A stretch of 64,000 nt of DNA from CAYFLR01 sp964343805 (GCA_964343805.1 CAYFLR010000017.1:29455-93454); one strand, 5' to 3'; shown: positions 17,232 through 28,120, counted from the first letter of the stretch. Numbers and translations are program-made. The notes: a model not told the origin generated them from the sequence alone.

Positions 17232-18329
17232 ATGAGAGACATGCTATGCCCCAAGTGTAACAATGCCATAAGTTACCACGTGGACGATTATGTTTACATT
17301 TGTGACTACTGCTCCACCACCTTCTGCCTTAATGATCATGGTGATAAGCAACGTATCACTGATCACTTTATCTTACCCAACCGCTATGATGTGGAGAAAT
17401 CTCGCCAACGATTCTTTGATTATCTTACTCGAAATTTCCACAAAACTGTCTTGGTGAACAAAGAGTTTTTTATTAAAAAAATCTTCGGTAACCTCATGCC
17501 ATATTGGGTGGTGTCTTTAGAAGCTAATACCACCTGGGCTGGTCATAGCGAAAAAAAGCATATTGCCGAAGGTTTAGATGATAATAACAGTGTTAAATTT
17601 GCCTTAGAGTCAGGGTCATTTAACAAGAAGTACCGATGGAGCATCCTCGCACGTAACAATATCACTGAGTTTTGGGGTTTAAGCCGACTTCATGAGATCA
17701 GCGACCCGATCCACATAGACTGGGATGGTTTCTCTTTTGATGAAAATCTGGGTAAGAATGATAATGCTGAGAAAAGTCTGTACGAGCAGCGCGAATTTTT
17801 TAACACCAAATTTGGAAAAGGGGTTCCCATTATGGCGCCCCAATCCGATGAACGCAATGCCATAGAAAAAACTAAAGAACAATTGAATGAGTTTCATCGT
17901 AGAATTGCTAAAACCATGGTCGGAGAACTCAATGAATACCGCACTTCATTTGAAATTGCTGGTATTCAGCTCATTCACATCCCCCTTTGGCACATCTGTT
18001 ATGTGTATAGACCCGCAGGATTACTCAAATATTTTTATAAATCCACTGAAAAATGGGCCCTTTTAAATGGTTGCACAGGCTCCATTATTCAATTTGAACA
18101 CCCCATGAACAAAGACGACAAGGTGTTTATTAATCTTTTTATCTCTCTCTCTTTTGCCGCCCTGTTTGCAGTGCTCGGATTTAATATTAGTCCCCTCTTC
18201 TTTATTCTCACCGTTTTTCTTGTGATAATCACTAGTTTATCAGCGGTTAAATCCTATGGGGTCCGAAAGCGAGATCCAGATCTTACTCCTGCGCCGGTTT
18301 CAGAACAGCCGGCAGAACCCGCTCAATAA
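17232..18329 (+). CDS. Zinc-ribbon protein with C-terminal membrane hairpin, function unknown
   Basis: 365-residue protein. An N-terminal zinc ribbon uses C6, C9, C24 and C27 (CPKCN and CDYCSTTF). The middle 250 residues are soluble and unassigned, with conserved-looking IPLWHICYVYRPAG near the end. Two adjacent hydrophobic segments (about 300-345) form a membrane hairpin before a Pro-rich tail, PAPVSEQPAEPAQ. It is divergent from dnaK and alone in its transcription unit. The ribbon-then-membrane layout suggests a membrane-tethered protein that handles a protein or nucleic acid partner, but I do not recognise a family. Confidence 0.7.
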   Translation: MRDMLCPKCNNAISYHVDDYVYICDYCSTTFCLNDHGDKQRITDHFILPNRYDVEKSRQRFFDYLTRNFHKTVLVNKEFFIKKIFGNLMPYWVVSLEANTTWAGHSEKKHIAEGLDDNNSVKFALESGSFNKKYRWSILARNNITEFWGLSRLHEISDPIHIDWDGFSFDENLGKNDNAEKSLYEQREFFNTKFGKGVPIMAPQSDERNAIEKTKEQLNEFHRRIAKTMVGELNEYRTSFEIAGIQLIHIPLWHICYVYRPAGLLKYFYKSTEKWALLNGCTGSIIQFEHPMNKDDKVFINLFISLSFAALFAVLGFNISPLFFILTVFLVIITSLSAVKSYGVRKRDPDLTPAPVSEQPAEPAQ

Positions 18330-18389
18330 TTCCACATTTCTTTCATCTCCCGCTAACTATTTAGTTAAAAAACAGTTTTTTACCATTCC

Positions 18390-18443
18390 TAAGCCTGGTA
18401 TAATTATATACCGATAATAATAATATCAGTGGGACTAGGCTTA
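18390..18443 (+). promoter_or_regulatory. Extended -10 promoter and structured leader of the pilus operon
   Basis: A perfect extended -10, TGGTATAAT, has TG at 18396-18397 and TATAAT at 18399-18404. It overlaps a dyad GGTATA-ATTA-TATACC (18397-18412), nested inside TAAGCCT / AGGCTTA (18390-18396 and 18437-18443). A canonical -35 is absent, as is usual for extended -10 promoters. The dyad is either an operator or the start of a leader hairpin. It lies about 90 nt before the first pilus gene. Confidence 0.5.
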
Positions 18444-18489
18444 TAATTTAAACCCAAACCCAAAAAGCATGGGGTCTAAATAGGGGGAA

Positions 18490-21400
18490 ATGCTTGTGGT
18501 TCAATATGTTTCAAACCAAAAGGGTTCGTTTATTGTCACCGCTTTACTACTTAGTATGGCATTATTAATTACGGGCTTAGGTCTAATAAAGTATGTATCT
18601 TTCAACCGGACTCAGACCACGAAAACTCTGAAATCCAGCAGTGAGGAGACCACTCTTACCAATATCCATCAGCTCCTCGCCAAAGAGATCTCTGGAGGAC
18701 ATAGTACACTGTCCACCTCTTCAGGAAAAGACCTACAGACAACCATGTACAATTTTTTCTACACTAACGTATTTGGTTTCGACAAAGAAAATATTAAGGC
18801 GGCTGACTCAGAAAAGAGTTTTACCTGGTGGGATGCAGAATCTTTAGATAAAGATGACTCTTTAGATCCGCCAGAGCCAGACCATACCCTTTCTCTCAGA
18901 TATAAAAGTGGTGAAAATTCAGAAATCTATCTTCCCTCAGTAGGTGGCAGAACTCTAAATTTAAAAACCATGCTCGTCTCCTCGCCTTATAATTTCTTTC
19001 AATGCGCACTCCATCCAGCTTGTAACGTAGAATCTACAGGACGACCAGCATCTCCTTGGTCAAAGTATTTCTTCGAGCACTCCATCAACGGAAAAGAAGA
19101 TTTTAGGATATTAGATGTCAACGACCCCTATGATTTTAACTCCTTTCCTAAAACAGTTTTAGTACAAACCGTAGGAACCTACCTTGCGGATGATGAACTG
19201 ACCAACCTAGCAGCAGACCCCACATTGCAAACCTCTACAAACCTTTATACTGCCCTGGTTCTGCAAGAAGAGTTCATTATAGATAAGGAGAGTTATTCTG
19301 ACTTTGCCTTAATCGTTGACTTTTCCAAATTGGTGATACCCAACGACCTTATTGTAATAGGGAAAGCCTATATACCTAACTTAAATACCAGTGCTACTAA
19401 ACTGGATAATATCACATTCGTGGGACCTAGTTCCAATCGAATTGGACAGCTACTCACCCATAATACCAGCGATAATGTGATTCCTGATTTGGATGGAGGA
19501 AAGTACTATCCCACTGCTCATAAACGAATCAATAGTCTAGCCTCCCATCGATGGAACGCCTCTGGTCATTCAACTAGACCCATTTTATATGATTTAAAAA
19601 GAACTGCTGAAGACGGCACAGTTTGGGAGTTTGGAACATTGGACGCTGTTTTCTATCACGCTCGACCTAGCAGACGGGCGTCCTCTCCTTACAACAATAT
19701 TTTCCCCAAAAGTGGGCCTAGTGATCCTATTGACGAAAATAACCTCGAATCACAGTATGTAAACTACTCTTTTGGCTATTTTAGCGCTTCAGAAGATGGC
19801 TCCACAGAATATTCTATTCGAAAAGCTAACGGTATCTATGTAGCTGACGCCTCAACAGAGCTTAACTCTACCCCTGCATTAATTCCAACAATTTCAGCTT
19901 TTACCCAAGAGCAAGAAGGATATAGTCATAGACAGTGTGTAGGTGGAGCAGGTTGTAAGATTGGCCAAGTAGCCTCTTATTTTGCTTCTTTAAGCCCCTC
20001 TACCACTGGAGATGGAGACTTAAGCTTTAAAGTTTTTGAAACCATTGGGGTAAAAACTGGTGGATCTGATATCTTTGGAGAAAAAAATCTGGTTATCAAA
20101 TTAACCTGTAATCAAACATCCACAGAACCTTTAAATACTGCATCCATGGCAGAAAAATCTGGGCAACAAGAAAGAGATGAGTTTTTCAAACTGCTTGCTC
20201 GGAACACTCATTGCGTGCAATTAGACGGTGGAATAGGTAAAGATTCAAAAGCAGCTCTCACCCTATCTTCCAACTACCAAATCCCAATTAAATTTACTAA
20301 AGCTGAACATACTTCGGAAGATATCCTTAATCTTCTCAAACCACCCACTGCAAATCCGGCAGCTCCTTGGGGCCACTACATTGTCCATGATAATGAACTC
20401 TCTTATAATGACGCAGATATTGATAAATGCAGTAATCCAAAGACCTGCGATAATATTTGGGAAGGACCGAATGGTGGTAAAATTTTCGATAAACTTTATC
20501 TGCCCGAAAGTATCTTGTATTATACGGCTGATAATCATTATAGTCTAAAAAAGAACAACGAAGGCGACTTTAACAATCTTGATAAAGCCGGAATAGAAGC
20601 CTCTGCCTACTCCCCCCAGTTTGGATTTTTTCCTGAAGCAGGTTTTAGCGCCAGTCCCTTCCAGGAATATTATTATATGAAACCTTGGATGATTGATAAT
20701 GTGGAGTATGCTGGAAACTCACGGGATTTTATTCCCACTATCCGTCTAAAATATGACGATGGATCAACTGACGCCCAATGCCTTTACAGTTCCCTTTCTG
20801 GTTGGGAATCTATTGATAGTAATGATGGAGGAGGTGGAGAAGACGGAGTTGGTATACCTACCGAGTTTACCGATGATTTTAAAGATAACTGTCGAGACAT
20901 GAAACGCTTTATCGAAAAGGGCCTGTTTCCTCCCTCCGACAGCTCCCAACCAAACAGCTATCCCTATGCGAGAAAAGCTCTGTTTAGAGGAATCAAACAG
21001 ATCATGAGGCGTAAAGTAGAAAAGTCTTTAGGGAAAGGAACCATGAAATTTGGCGATACAAATTCCCTTTATGCTCCACTTTCTTCCAAATTTAATTGGA
21101 TTGAACAGGAAAATAACCCGGTTATTCCTCTCCAGCTGAGCCGTATTGGCCTTGGTGGGAACTATTCAGGAGCCAAGTTTCTGAGGATATTTGCCCACGA
21201 GTCCGCTCTGAGGCAGGTAAATGTGGAATCTTTTGGTGCTGTATATGATGAAGGCCCCTACACCCTTCTGGTAGAAGGAGATCTTACCATCGATCAACCC
21301 ATCCACAGCTATGATAGAAGTATTCGCTTAGGAATCATGGTTACCGGTAACGTAACCATTAAAGCCACAGCAGGTAATTGCACTCAAATTAATCAAAATG

Positions 21401-21783
21401 CCAAGAACCGGCGACTAGATGCCTTTATCATGGCCGGAGGTAACATCACCTTTGAAGCCATTACCATAGATGATGAAGAATGTGATGATGCCAGAGACAT
21501 GATAGATAATGGTGAAGATGCAGATGCCCGCTTCTTGATTTCAGGGGGTCTTGCTGCCTATGGTACTATCAACTTTGGATCAAATGATATCATTATAGAG
21601 AATGACCGTAATCAAGGTTCCTTTATCCGTCCTCCAGGCTTTGGAGATACGGGAGTTTACCCTATCATACGTAGTTCATCTCGTATGATGCGCTTTAGTC
21701 TTTTAGACTCTGAAAGTCCTGCACTTAAGTTTTTGCAGGGCACTGAGCCTATTGACAGAAGGGATATGGAGAGTGACAGATGA
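18490..21783 (+). CDS. Large PilX-like pilus-assembly protein
   Basis: 1097-residue exported protein. It opens NQKGSFIVTALLLSMALLIT, a pilin-like hydrophobic helix without the usual Glu at +5, as in PilX/GspK-type minor pilins. The rest has no family I recognise. It is Ser/Asp/Asn-rich with a few Cys pairs, and ends in a region (about 930-1060) that reads as repeated beta strands (LVEGDLTIDQPIHS, MVTGNVTIKA, MAGGNITFEA), suggesting a beta-solenoid tip. GGGGGA precedes the ATG. The stop overlaps the next gene's ATG. Typical PilX proteins are about 200 residues, so this one is very enlarged. Confidence 0.75.
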   Translation: MLVVQYVSNQKGSFIVTALLLSMALLITGLGLIKYVSFNRTQTTKTLKSSSEETTLTNIHQLLAKEISGGHSTLSTSSGKDLQTTMYNFFYTNVFGFDKENIKAADSEKSFTWWDAESLDKDDSLDPPEPDHTLSLRYKSGENSEIYLPSVGGRTLNLKTMLVSSPYNFFQCALHPACNVESTGRPASPWSKYFFEHSINGKEDFRILDVNDPYDFNSFPKTVLVQTVGTYLADDELTNLAADPTLQTSTNLYTALVLQEEFIIDKESYSDFALIVDFSKLVIPNDLIVIGKAYIPNLNTSATKLDNITFVGPSSNRIGQLLTHNTSDNVIPDLDGGKYYPTAHKRINSLASHRWNASGHSTRPILYDLKRTAEDGTVWEFGTLDAVFYHARPSRRASSPYNNIFPKSGPSDPIDENNLESQYVNYSFGYFSASEDGSTEYSIRKANGIYVADASTELNSTPALIPTISAFTQEQEGYSHRQCVGGAGCKIGQVASYFASLSPSTTGDGDLSFKVFETIGVKTGGSDIFGEKNLVIKLTCNQTSTEPLNTASMAEKSGQQERDEFFKLLARNTHCVQLDGGIGKDSKAALTLSSNYQIPIKFTKAEHTSEDILNLLKPPTANPAAPWGHYIVHDNELSYNDADIDKCSNPKTCDNIWEGPNGGKIFDKLYLPESILYYTADNHYSLKKNNEGDFNNLDKAGIEASAYSPQFGFFPEAGFSASPFQEYYYMKPWMIDNVEYAGNSRDFIPTIRLKYDDGSTDAQCLYSSLSGWESIDSNDGGGGEDGVGIPTEFTDDFKDNCRDMKRFIEKGLFPPSDSSQPNSYPYARKALFRGIKQIMRRKVEKSLGKGTMKFGDTNSLYAPLSSKFNWIEQENNPVIPLQLSRIGLGGNYSGAKFLRIFAHESALRQVNVESFGAVYDEGPYTLLVEGDLTIDQPIHSYDRSIRLGIMVTGNVTIKATAGNCTQINQNAKNRRLDAFIMAGGNITFEAITIDDEECDDARDMIDNGEDADARFLISGGLAAYGTINFGSNDIIIENDRNQGSFIRPPGFGDTGVYPIIRSSSRMMRFSLLDSESPALKFLQGTEPIDRRDMESDR

Positions 21784-22466
21784 AATATAGAAGAAGAATA
21801 GCCGGTTTTTCGCTCCTTGAGTTAGGCGTAGCAGCCATTCTAATTACGGTTTCGAGTATCGGGATTATTAGCTTGGTCAACTATGGAACTAAGCTCAATA
21901 ATCGGCAACGCCGTAAAATTGTCGGAACCCAGCTCCTCAATGAGGGGATTCAGATTCGTCTGCAAGCTGCCACTGGTAAAAAAATCACCGCTGCTAGATC
22001 AAAAGATGGAGAACTTCCATGGAATTTAATGCCTGAATCCTATACGGTAGGAGCCAGTGGAACAGATCATATGGATTATTCTCTATGTAGCTTTCAAACC
22101 CTTAAAGACCCCAGTTTGAATGCTGAAATCGGAAAAAGCTTACCCCCTGTGTCCCCTTCTCTTCGCAGCTACTTTCTCTTCTCAGTTATTGCTAATGATT
22201 TTACTCTCCAAACAGCACTAAGCGACTTAAAACCCTATGGATATAATGATTCGAGTAGTTGGGAGCACTTTATATTCCCCAATATTTTTGTTGAAGATGG
22301 AACCTCCACCTTGGATCAAGCATCATTAACTGCAATACGGGGAGCTAACTATAGGATACTTTTTACCGCACTGCTCTTTCCCATGGAGGAAAAGCGTGTG
22401 GATGGAGAAAGGTTCTTTATTTATGAAGTCATTCAACGTCAAACTATTATCCCAGAAGAGGAATGA
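21780..22466 (+). CDS. Type IV prepilin-like protein (PilV-type)
   Basis: 228-residue protein with a class III signal: a basic leader, MKYRRRIAG, then FSLLELGVAAILITVSSIGI with Gly before the cleavage site and Glu at +5. It would be processed by prepilin peptidase and inserted into a type IV pilus or type II secretion pseudopilus. The C-terminal domain is unassigned. Translation is coupled to the PilX-like gene (ATGA overlap) and the vWA prepilin follows after 3 nt, matching the minor pilin order pilV/pilW/pilX found elsewhere, though in a different sequence. Confidence 0.85.
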   Translation: MKYRRRIAGFSLLELGVAAILITVSSIGIISLVNYGTKLNNRQRRKIVGTQLLNEGIQIRLQAATGKKITAARSKDGELPWNLMPESYTVGASGTDHMDYSLCSFQTLKDPSLNAEIGKSLPPVSPSLRSYFLFSVIANDFTLQTALSDLKPYGYNDSSSWEHFIFPNIFVEDGTSTLDQASLTAIRGANYRILFTALLFPMEEKRVDGERFFIYEVIQRQTIIPEEE

Positions 22467-22469
22467 GAA

Positions 22470-25400
22470 ATGAATAAAACTGCAAATAATGTAAGTAAAA
22501 AAGCTCTTTTTCCTAGAAATACTGGTTTTTCTTTATTGGAACTCATGGTGGCCTTAGGCATTGGTACCATGCTTATGACCGCGGTCACTTCCAACTTCTC
22601 CCAAATTGGAAGTTTCTTTGGAAAAATTCGCCAAGAATCCTCACGAATGATGGAACTGCAGCGAATGGGAAAGATAATGAAACAAGATTCGGATCCAGGA
22701 AGTTTGACTGGGGGTATCTTTAATTTCAAAGACAAGCTCTCTGATGTCATTGACACCCGAGATGCTAATAAAAAAGATATTTATAGCATTTTTAACCCAA
22801 AAATTGTCTCCTTTGAAAACCTTTCTGGAGAGCCCATATCTTTTACTGACTACACTTCCTCGGTTAAGGATGAATCTATACGTTACGATGCAATGGCAGT
22901 AAGAATGCATCTATTGCGTTCAATTAAACAATATGAAGTAGTTGATATTTTTGGAAGTGACACCAACACCATTATTAAAGTTAAGGGGAAAAAGGCCCCA
23001 CCAAAACCTGAGGGCAGTAGACGTTATGCCGGCCTCTTAGTCAACACCTCTGTTTCTAATCGTTTTTTTAAAGAAGAGCATAATTTAAAGTCACGTTTGA
23101 GATTTCGAAAATTCGGACTGATTGCCTTTTCCGTTGAAGAGAAACCGAGCGACGGAGGTGAAGACAGTGAAGATTATTTAGAATTCAAATTAGTAGAGAA
23201 CACGGAAGACAACTATGTTACTGATTTAATAAGTAAATTCCATGGGCTTTTTGGCGCGGCCATTGAAGAATCACCCGAAGTTAACCCCTTTGGTTACCAA
23301 CTCTATTACCCTGCGAAAAAAGATGAAACCATCTTCACTAGTTTTAATGAAATAACCGGCCCCAATGATCAGGTAAAATATCATTTTGTCTCTTTAGAAC
23401 AAGAAAAAAGATACAGAAGAGAATCGCCGGATGGTAAGCTCACCAAAAAAAATGTGGGAGCTGGTGATAAAGAACATTTTGGTTACACTGGACCTGTGGT
23501 TCACTTGGTGGAAATTATCGAGTATCTCATCCTCCCTACTAAAAAAAATCAAGAAGCCTCTGCAGAAGAACAACTTTTAGACCCCGATGATGATCTCAGC
23601 GCAACCAATGCTAAAAAAGACCGAATGCCCTATCGATCTGTATTTCGTAGTACTTATCCCTGTACTGTTGGAAAACGAAATCCGGCAAGAGGATTTCTAA
23701 TTGAGGATGGACCCTATGGAGTAGCTGATGTTAAAAGAGGATGCGGAACGGTACGCCTATTGAAAGATGTCGGTGTTAACGAATTTGATATAAAGCTTCA
23801 ACAAAGTGCTGATGGGTCGAATTTTTTCAACAGCCCAGAACTTTCAATGGGTTTGAATTCAAGAAAGGTAAGACCAGGAAGAGCGCCTGATCGTGGTTAC
23901 GGTGGTTCTAGTAAAGGAATTAGTTTTGGTGGTCTCGTTCAAAGAGTCATACCTGGAAGAATGGCTAAACCACGGAGGAAACCAGACCTCCAATCGGACG
24001 AATCCTACTTAGACTCCTCCGTCGCGGCAAGAGTGGTTCTTCCTTGCAACTATCTTAAAGGAATCACCCTGGATGTAGATGCCGATTTAGAGAATGTTTT
24101 CCTCCCTCGAGTTTGTACAGGTTCCTCGGCAGCAGAAAACATGGATGCGGAGGATGAAAGATATGCCAAAATTCAATCACAAAACCCGGCTGATATAATC
24201 TTTCTCTTGGACAACACCGGTTCTATGAAGCCTTTTCAAAAGGGTCTTGAAAGATATTTGACCGCTTTTATGAGACAACTTTCTGCAGCCACTAATCTCA
24301 GCTTTTATCTCCATTATCGAGGTTATAAAGATGGAAAACATGAATATAAATTCACAGCTCTTGATAACGATAAATTTGGTCCTCAAGTAAGAAAGGTGGC
24401 ATGGCCTAGGTCTAACATTCGATCCAAAGTAGCAAGATTACGACCCAAGGCAGGGACAAGTTCCATTAGCTACTATTATGACAACTTCGCTCCCGTCTGT
24501 CCCCTTGATAAAGAATTTGTTGATAATGGTAAATACGACTCCGGCGCTGTAAATCCCCCGGTCCCAAAAGCCATTGTACAGATGGTATCACATATAAAAA
24601 GCCTCAGCATTAAGGGAGGCGAGGACGAGCCTGAGAACCCAGCAAATGCTATAGCCAATGCTTTGCAACCAAACTGGTGGGATGAAGGTGCAAAAAACTG
24701 CCTCCATGGATCTGCCAATAGCACCTATCATACTAATAAAGGAGATTGTGTTTATAACCCTAATGATCAACATCATCTGAGCACCACAACAAAAAATGCC
24801 TTTGGTGCTCTTCAGCTCAACCAACTTCCTGACTTTTATGCAGCACTTTATGGCTATGGAAACACCCAAACCGGTCTGAACTTCACCAGTAAAGTTAAAC
24901 CTCAGGGTACTAAAATTGCGATCAGCTCTCTCCTCCCCGATAACTACTTCGAATATGACCCCAATGACCCCAACGGCAGAAAAAACTTAACTCTTATGGT
25001 TCTTATCACCGATACATGGCCAGCCATTCCAAATGCCACCAAAGACCGAACTTCAGAAAATGGAGTAAAACAACCCTGTTGGGACAGAGGGAATCCCTCT
25101 AGTTCTTATGATATAGGAAATAATTTTATCCCCTTTCTCACCTTCAATATGACCGCTGCGGATGCCGGTCTTGGTTCGTCCAAAAGAGTTCTTAACTTAG
25201 AAGAAACTCAGTTGGGTAATATTTGGCGAGACACCTTTCTTTATTACTATATTGTGCCTAAAACTCGGCTTCAATGTGACTATAAATTTACAAAGCAAAA
25301 TGAATCGAATTTAACTCCCTCTGAAATTACTCCCACCAATTATGAGGACGGAGTTCCAGTCAATCCCTACCTCAGCGTACATGATCACTATTATATTAGA

Positions 25401-26574
25401 GACCCCGACTATAAAGCGAATCGACCCCGCTGGATACAGGCCCTCTATATCCCCATTAGACCAGATTTCGATTCAAAAATTGCAGGTAATGGGCTAAGTT
25501 ATGAATATGGGGAGGTCTATAGCCACCTTAAAGCTGACCGCGAAAATACTTCATGGGGGAACGACTCCAGCGTCTATACACAAGATGCAAAGAAAATAAA
25601 TTATCCCTTAGATGTAATCATAAATGATGAAATTGAAAAGGTTAATGCCGTTCCTCAGTGCTCTACCCCACAAGATTGTTATGCAAAATATACTGAGATC
25701 AGTTTTGGCCTTCAACTTCGTGAACTCATTGAACGAACTAAAGCTTATCNNNNNNNNNNGTTTAAAAACCTGTGAAATGTTCGGCCATGTCAATCTCATA
25801 GCCTGGCCAGTAAAAATGAAATGCTCAGATTTCGATGATAAGCCTTGCTTAAAAATCCCTAAAGGTCAACCCGTAGATGGATTCTACACGAAGTATGTTC
25901 ATCCTCTCGCCTATATCCACTTTAAAAGAAATGCGGCTATCACTTTAGCTGATGCAAACGACAGCAAGACCAATTATGGGCCCTTTGAAGATGCGGGAGG
26001 TGGTCTACTTTCCTTTTTGAACACCGATGATTACAAAGCCAAAATTAAAAATTTGGTTAAACCGGTAAATATCGAATCCACTGACCACTACCTTACTGAA
26101 AAGTTCACTAATAACCTTGGAAACACGGCTTTTAAGCGGGTAAGTAATCTCAAAACCTACTTTGAAGGCAGAGAATATTGGAGAGCATTTAATGAAAGTG
26201 CGGCTCAATTTAGAGAAGCCAAGTTTAAACCTGAAAAAGAGAGCGACCCAATGATTTATTCCACTGAGTATCATGTGGTGGAAATTCAGACTGTTTACTG
26301 TTGTCAATCAAGACAAACATACAGTCCAGCAGATGACAATAACTTGGAAAATATTTCTGAAATGTCAGCTTGTTCCATGAAACGCTCCTCTCGCTTCATT
26401 GGAGTGGGAACCCCTCCAGAAGATTGGAAATGGAAAATAAAGTACTTGGATATTAATCCATTTACTCCTCCTGACTCTGGAAATACTAAATCGTATATCC
26501 GAGAAATGTGTCGAAGTGTGAAGGAAAATGATGTACCCAAAGATGACAATCTATATGAACCAGTGAACTTCTAG
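22470..26574 (+). CDS. Giant PilW-like prepilin with von Willebrand factor A domain (crosses N gap)
   Basis: Prepilin-type signal (NTGFSLLELMVALGIGTMLM) followed by a PilW-like region and, at about residues 570-900, a vWA domain beginning PADIIFLLDNTGSMKPFQKG. The MIDAS-like DxTxS sits there, and LMVLITDTWPAI forms a later core strand. The N gap 25750-25759 interrupts the gene near residue 1093. The sequence continues in another frame (LKTCEMFGHVNLIAWPVKMK) to the stop at 26574, so the true gap is a multiple of three and the product is about 1370 residues. A vWA domain on a pilin suggests a tip adhesin, as PilY1 provides elsewhere; the adhesin role is inference. Confidence 0.85.
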
Positions 26575-26640
26575 CCTTCAATTTTCCTCCATTGACTTTC
26601 CCGGCTCAATAGGATAAACTGTTTTTATCATTAGTTTATC

Positions 26641-26803
26641 AACTTGGATCCTCAGAACTTTTTGAAATAATGGCGGCAATCATTGCACACCAAAGACGTT
26701 GTAAAAATCCTCGAATTACCCCGGTAAATCTTATATTTTTGCAACGTCTTTGAAGCACAAGTATAACCACCTTTCAAATCAAAAAGTTCTGAGGATCCAA
26801 GTT
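26641..26803. repeat. 163-bp triple-nested palindrome
   Basis: Perfect 25-bp arms begin AACTTGGATCCTCAG (26641-26665) and recur inverted at 26779-26803. Inside, CAAAGACGTTG-T/C-AAAAAT arms (26691-26708 and 26735-26752) match at 17 of 18 positions. At the core TTACC-CC-GGTAA occupies 26716-26727. All three share one centre at about 26722, and the segment between the outer and middle arms also pairs partly. It lies between the vWA prepilin and ctp. It resembles a MITE or a long RNA hairpin. Confidence 0.85.
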
Positions 26804-26824
26804 ATCAACAGCCGGGAGCTCTCT

Positions 26825-28120
26825 ATGCGTATCACCCTACTGATTTCAGTCTGCCTAATTACCTTTTTGTATCGACCTGTGTACGGGGAATCCAAGACCT
26901 CTGAAAAGGAAGTACTGGAACATTTAGAAACCTACACCAAGGTCCTTCATTTCATTGAATCCCTCTATGTGGATAAAAACAAAATTGGCAAGGTAGATTT
27001 AATTAAAAATTCCATTAGGGGGATGCTTTCGGGGCTGGATCCTCACTCTATTTATATGCCCAAAGAGGCCTTTAAAGAGATGAAGATTGATACCAGCGGC
27101 AAATTTGGAGGCATTGGGATTCGCATCGCCTTAAAAGGTAAATATATTACCGTTATTGCTGTTTTAGAAAACACTCCCGCTGCCAGAAAAGGATTAAAAC
27201 CAGGGGATAAGATATTAGCAGTTAATGGAAAATCAATTATTAAATCCACGCCGAGCGAAGTGGTCAATCTCATCCAAGGCACCCCCGGATCTTCTGTAGA
27301 GCTTAAAATAAAGCGAGAAGAAAAGGAGGCCTTTGCCGTTTCTCTCAAGAGAGAGATTATCAAAATGAAGAGCACCTACGCCCAGGAGATCTATCCCAAC
27401 TATATGCTAATTTCTGTTCGCAGCTTTCAGGAAAAAAGTGATCAGCAGGTAAGAAAGGCCATTCAAGACTATTTAAAGAAAAATAGACGGATCAAAGGCC
27501 TTATATTAGATCTACGTAACAATCCGGGAGGCCTCCTAGATCAAGCAGTTAAAATCAGCGATCTCTTTTTAGAATCAGGTGTCATAGTCACCACCTTAGG
27601 AAGGACTAATAAAAACAAAGAGGTGGAATTTGCCCATAAAAAAGGGACTTTTTCCTTTTTCCCCATGATTGTCCTGGTTAATGAAGCCAGTGCGAGTGCC
27701 AGTGAAATTGTAGCTGGAGCGCTCCAGGATCACAAAAGAGCGCTGATAATGGGGCAGCCCACCTTCGGTAAGGGATCAGTACAAACGTTGCTAGAATTGC
27801 CAAATGGAGCCGGATTAAAGCTAACGGTGGCAAAATACTACACCCCCCTTAACAGGTCAATTCAAGCAAAGGGTATTCAGCCTAATGTTTTAATTCCAAT
27901 CTCTCCTCCCAAAAATAAAGCAGCTAAGTCTTTTGTAAAAGAAAAAGACCTGAAAGGGCATTTTCAAGCCAACGATAAAAATGAGATCACCACTTCCACC
28001 CAAGATAACTGGTCTCAAAAAATAAACAAACAGTTTTCGCATGACTATCAATTAGCCTCCGCTATCCATTATTTAATGAGCTTCAACTTGTTTGGCATTG
28101 ACAATAAAGCAGGAGAATGA
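26825..28120 (+). CDS. S41-family C-terminal processing protease
   Basis: Periplasmic serine protease of 431 residues. I start at ATG 26825 because GGGAG lies 6 nt upstream and a signal peptide follows at once (MRITLLISVCLITFLYRPVY). A longer frame from 26750 would translate the palindrome arm. The PDZ domain (GGIGIRIALKGKYITVIAVL, then GLKPGDKILAVNGKSI) recognises C-terminal tails. The catalytic region has LRNNPGGLLDQAV, Ser in NEASASASEIVAGAL and Lys in QPTFGKGSVQT, the Ser-Lys dyad of CtpA/Prc enzymes. rpsT follows after 37 nt. Confidence 0.93.
   Translation: MRITLLISVCLITFLYRPVYGESKTSEKEVLEHLETYTKVLHFIESLYVDKNKIGKVDLIKNSIRGMLSGLDPHSIYMPKEAFKEMKIDTSGKFGGIGIRIALKGKYITVIAVLENTPAARKGLKPGDKILAVNGKSIIKSTPSEVVNLIQGTPGSSVELKIKREEKEAFAVSLKREIIKMKSTYAQEIYPNYMLISVRSFQEKSDQQVRKAIQDYLKKNRRIKGLILDLRNNPGGLLDQAVKISDLFLESGVIVTTLGRTNKNKEVEFAHKKGTFSFFPMIVLVNEASASASEIVAGALQDHKRALIMGQPTFGKGSVQTLLELPNGAGLKLTVAKYYTPLNRSIQAKGIQPNVLIPISPPKNKAAKSFVKEKDLKGHFQANDKNEITTSTQDNWSQKINKQFSHDYQLASAIHYLMSFNLFGIDNKAGE

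Noticed and set aside
26750..26824. In-frame N-terminal extension of ctp beginning MKHKYNHLSNQK
   Set aside because: It translates the palindrome arm, has no ribosome site, and would put 25 residues before the signal peptide.
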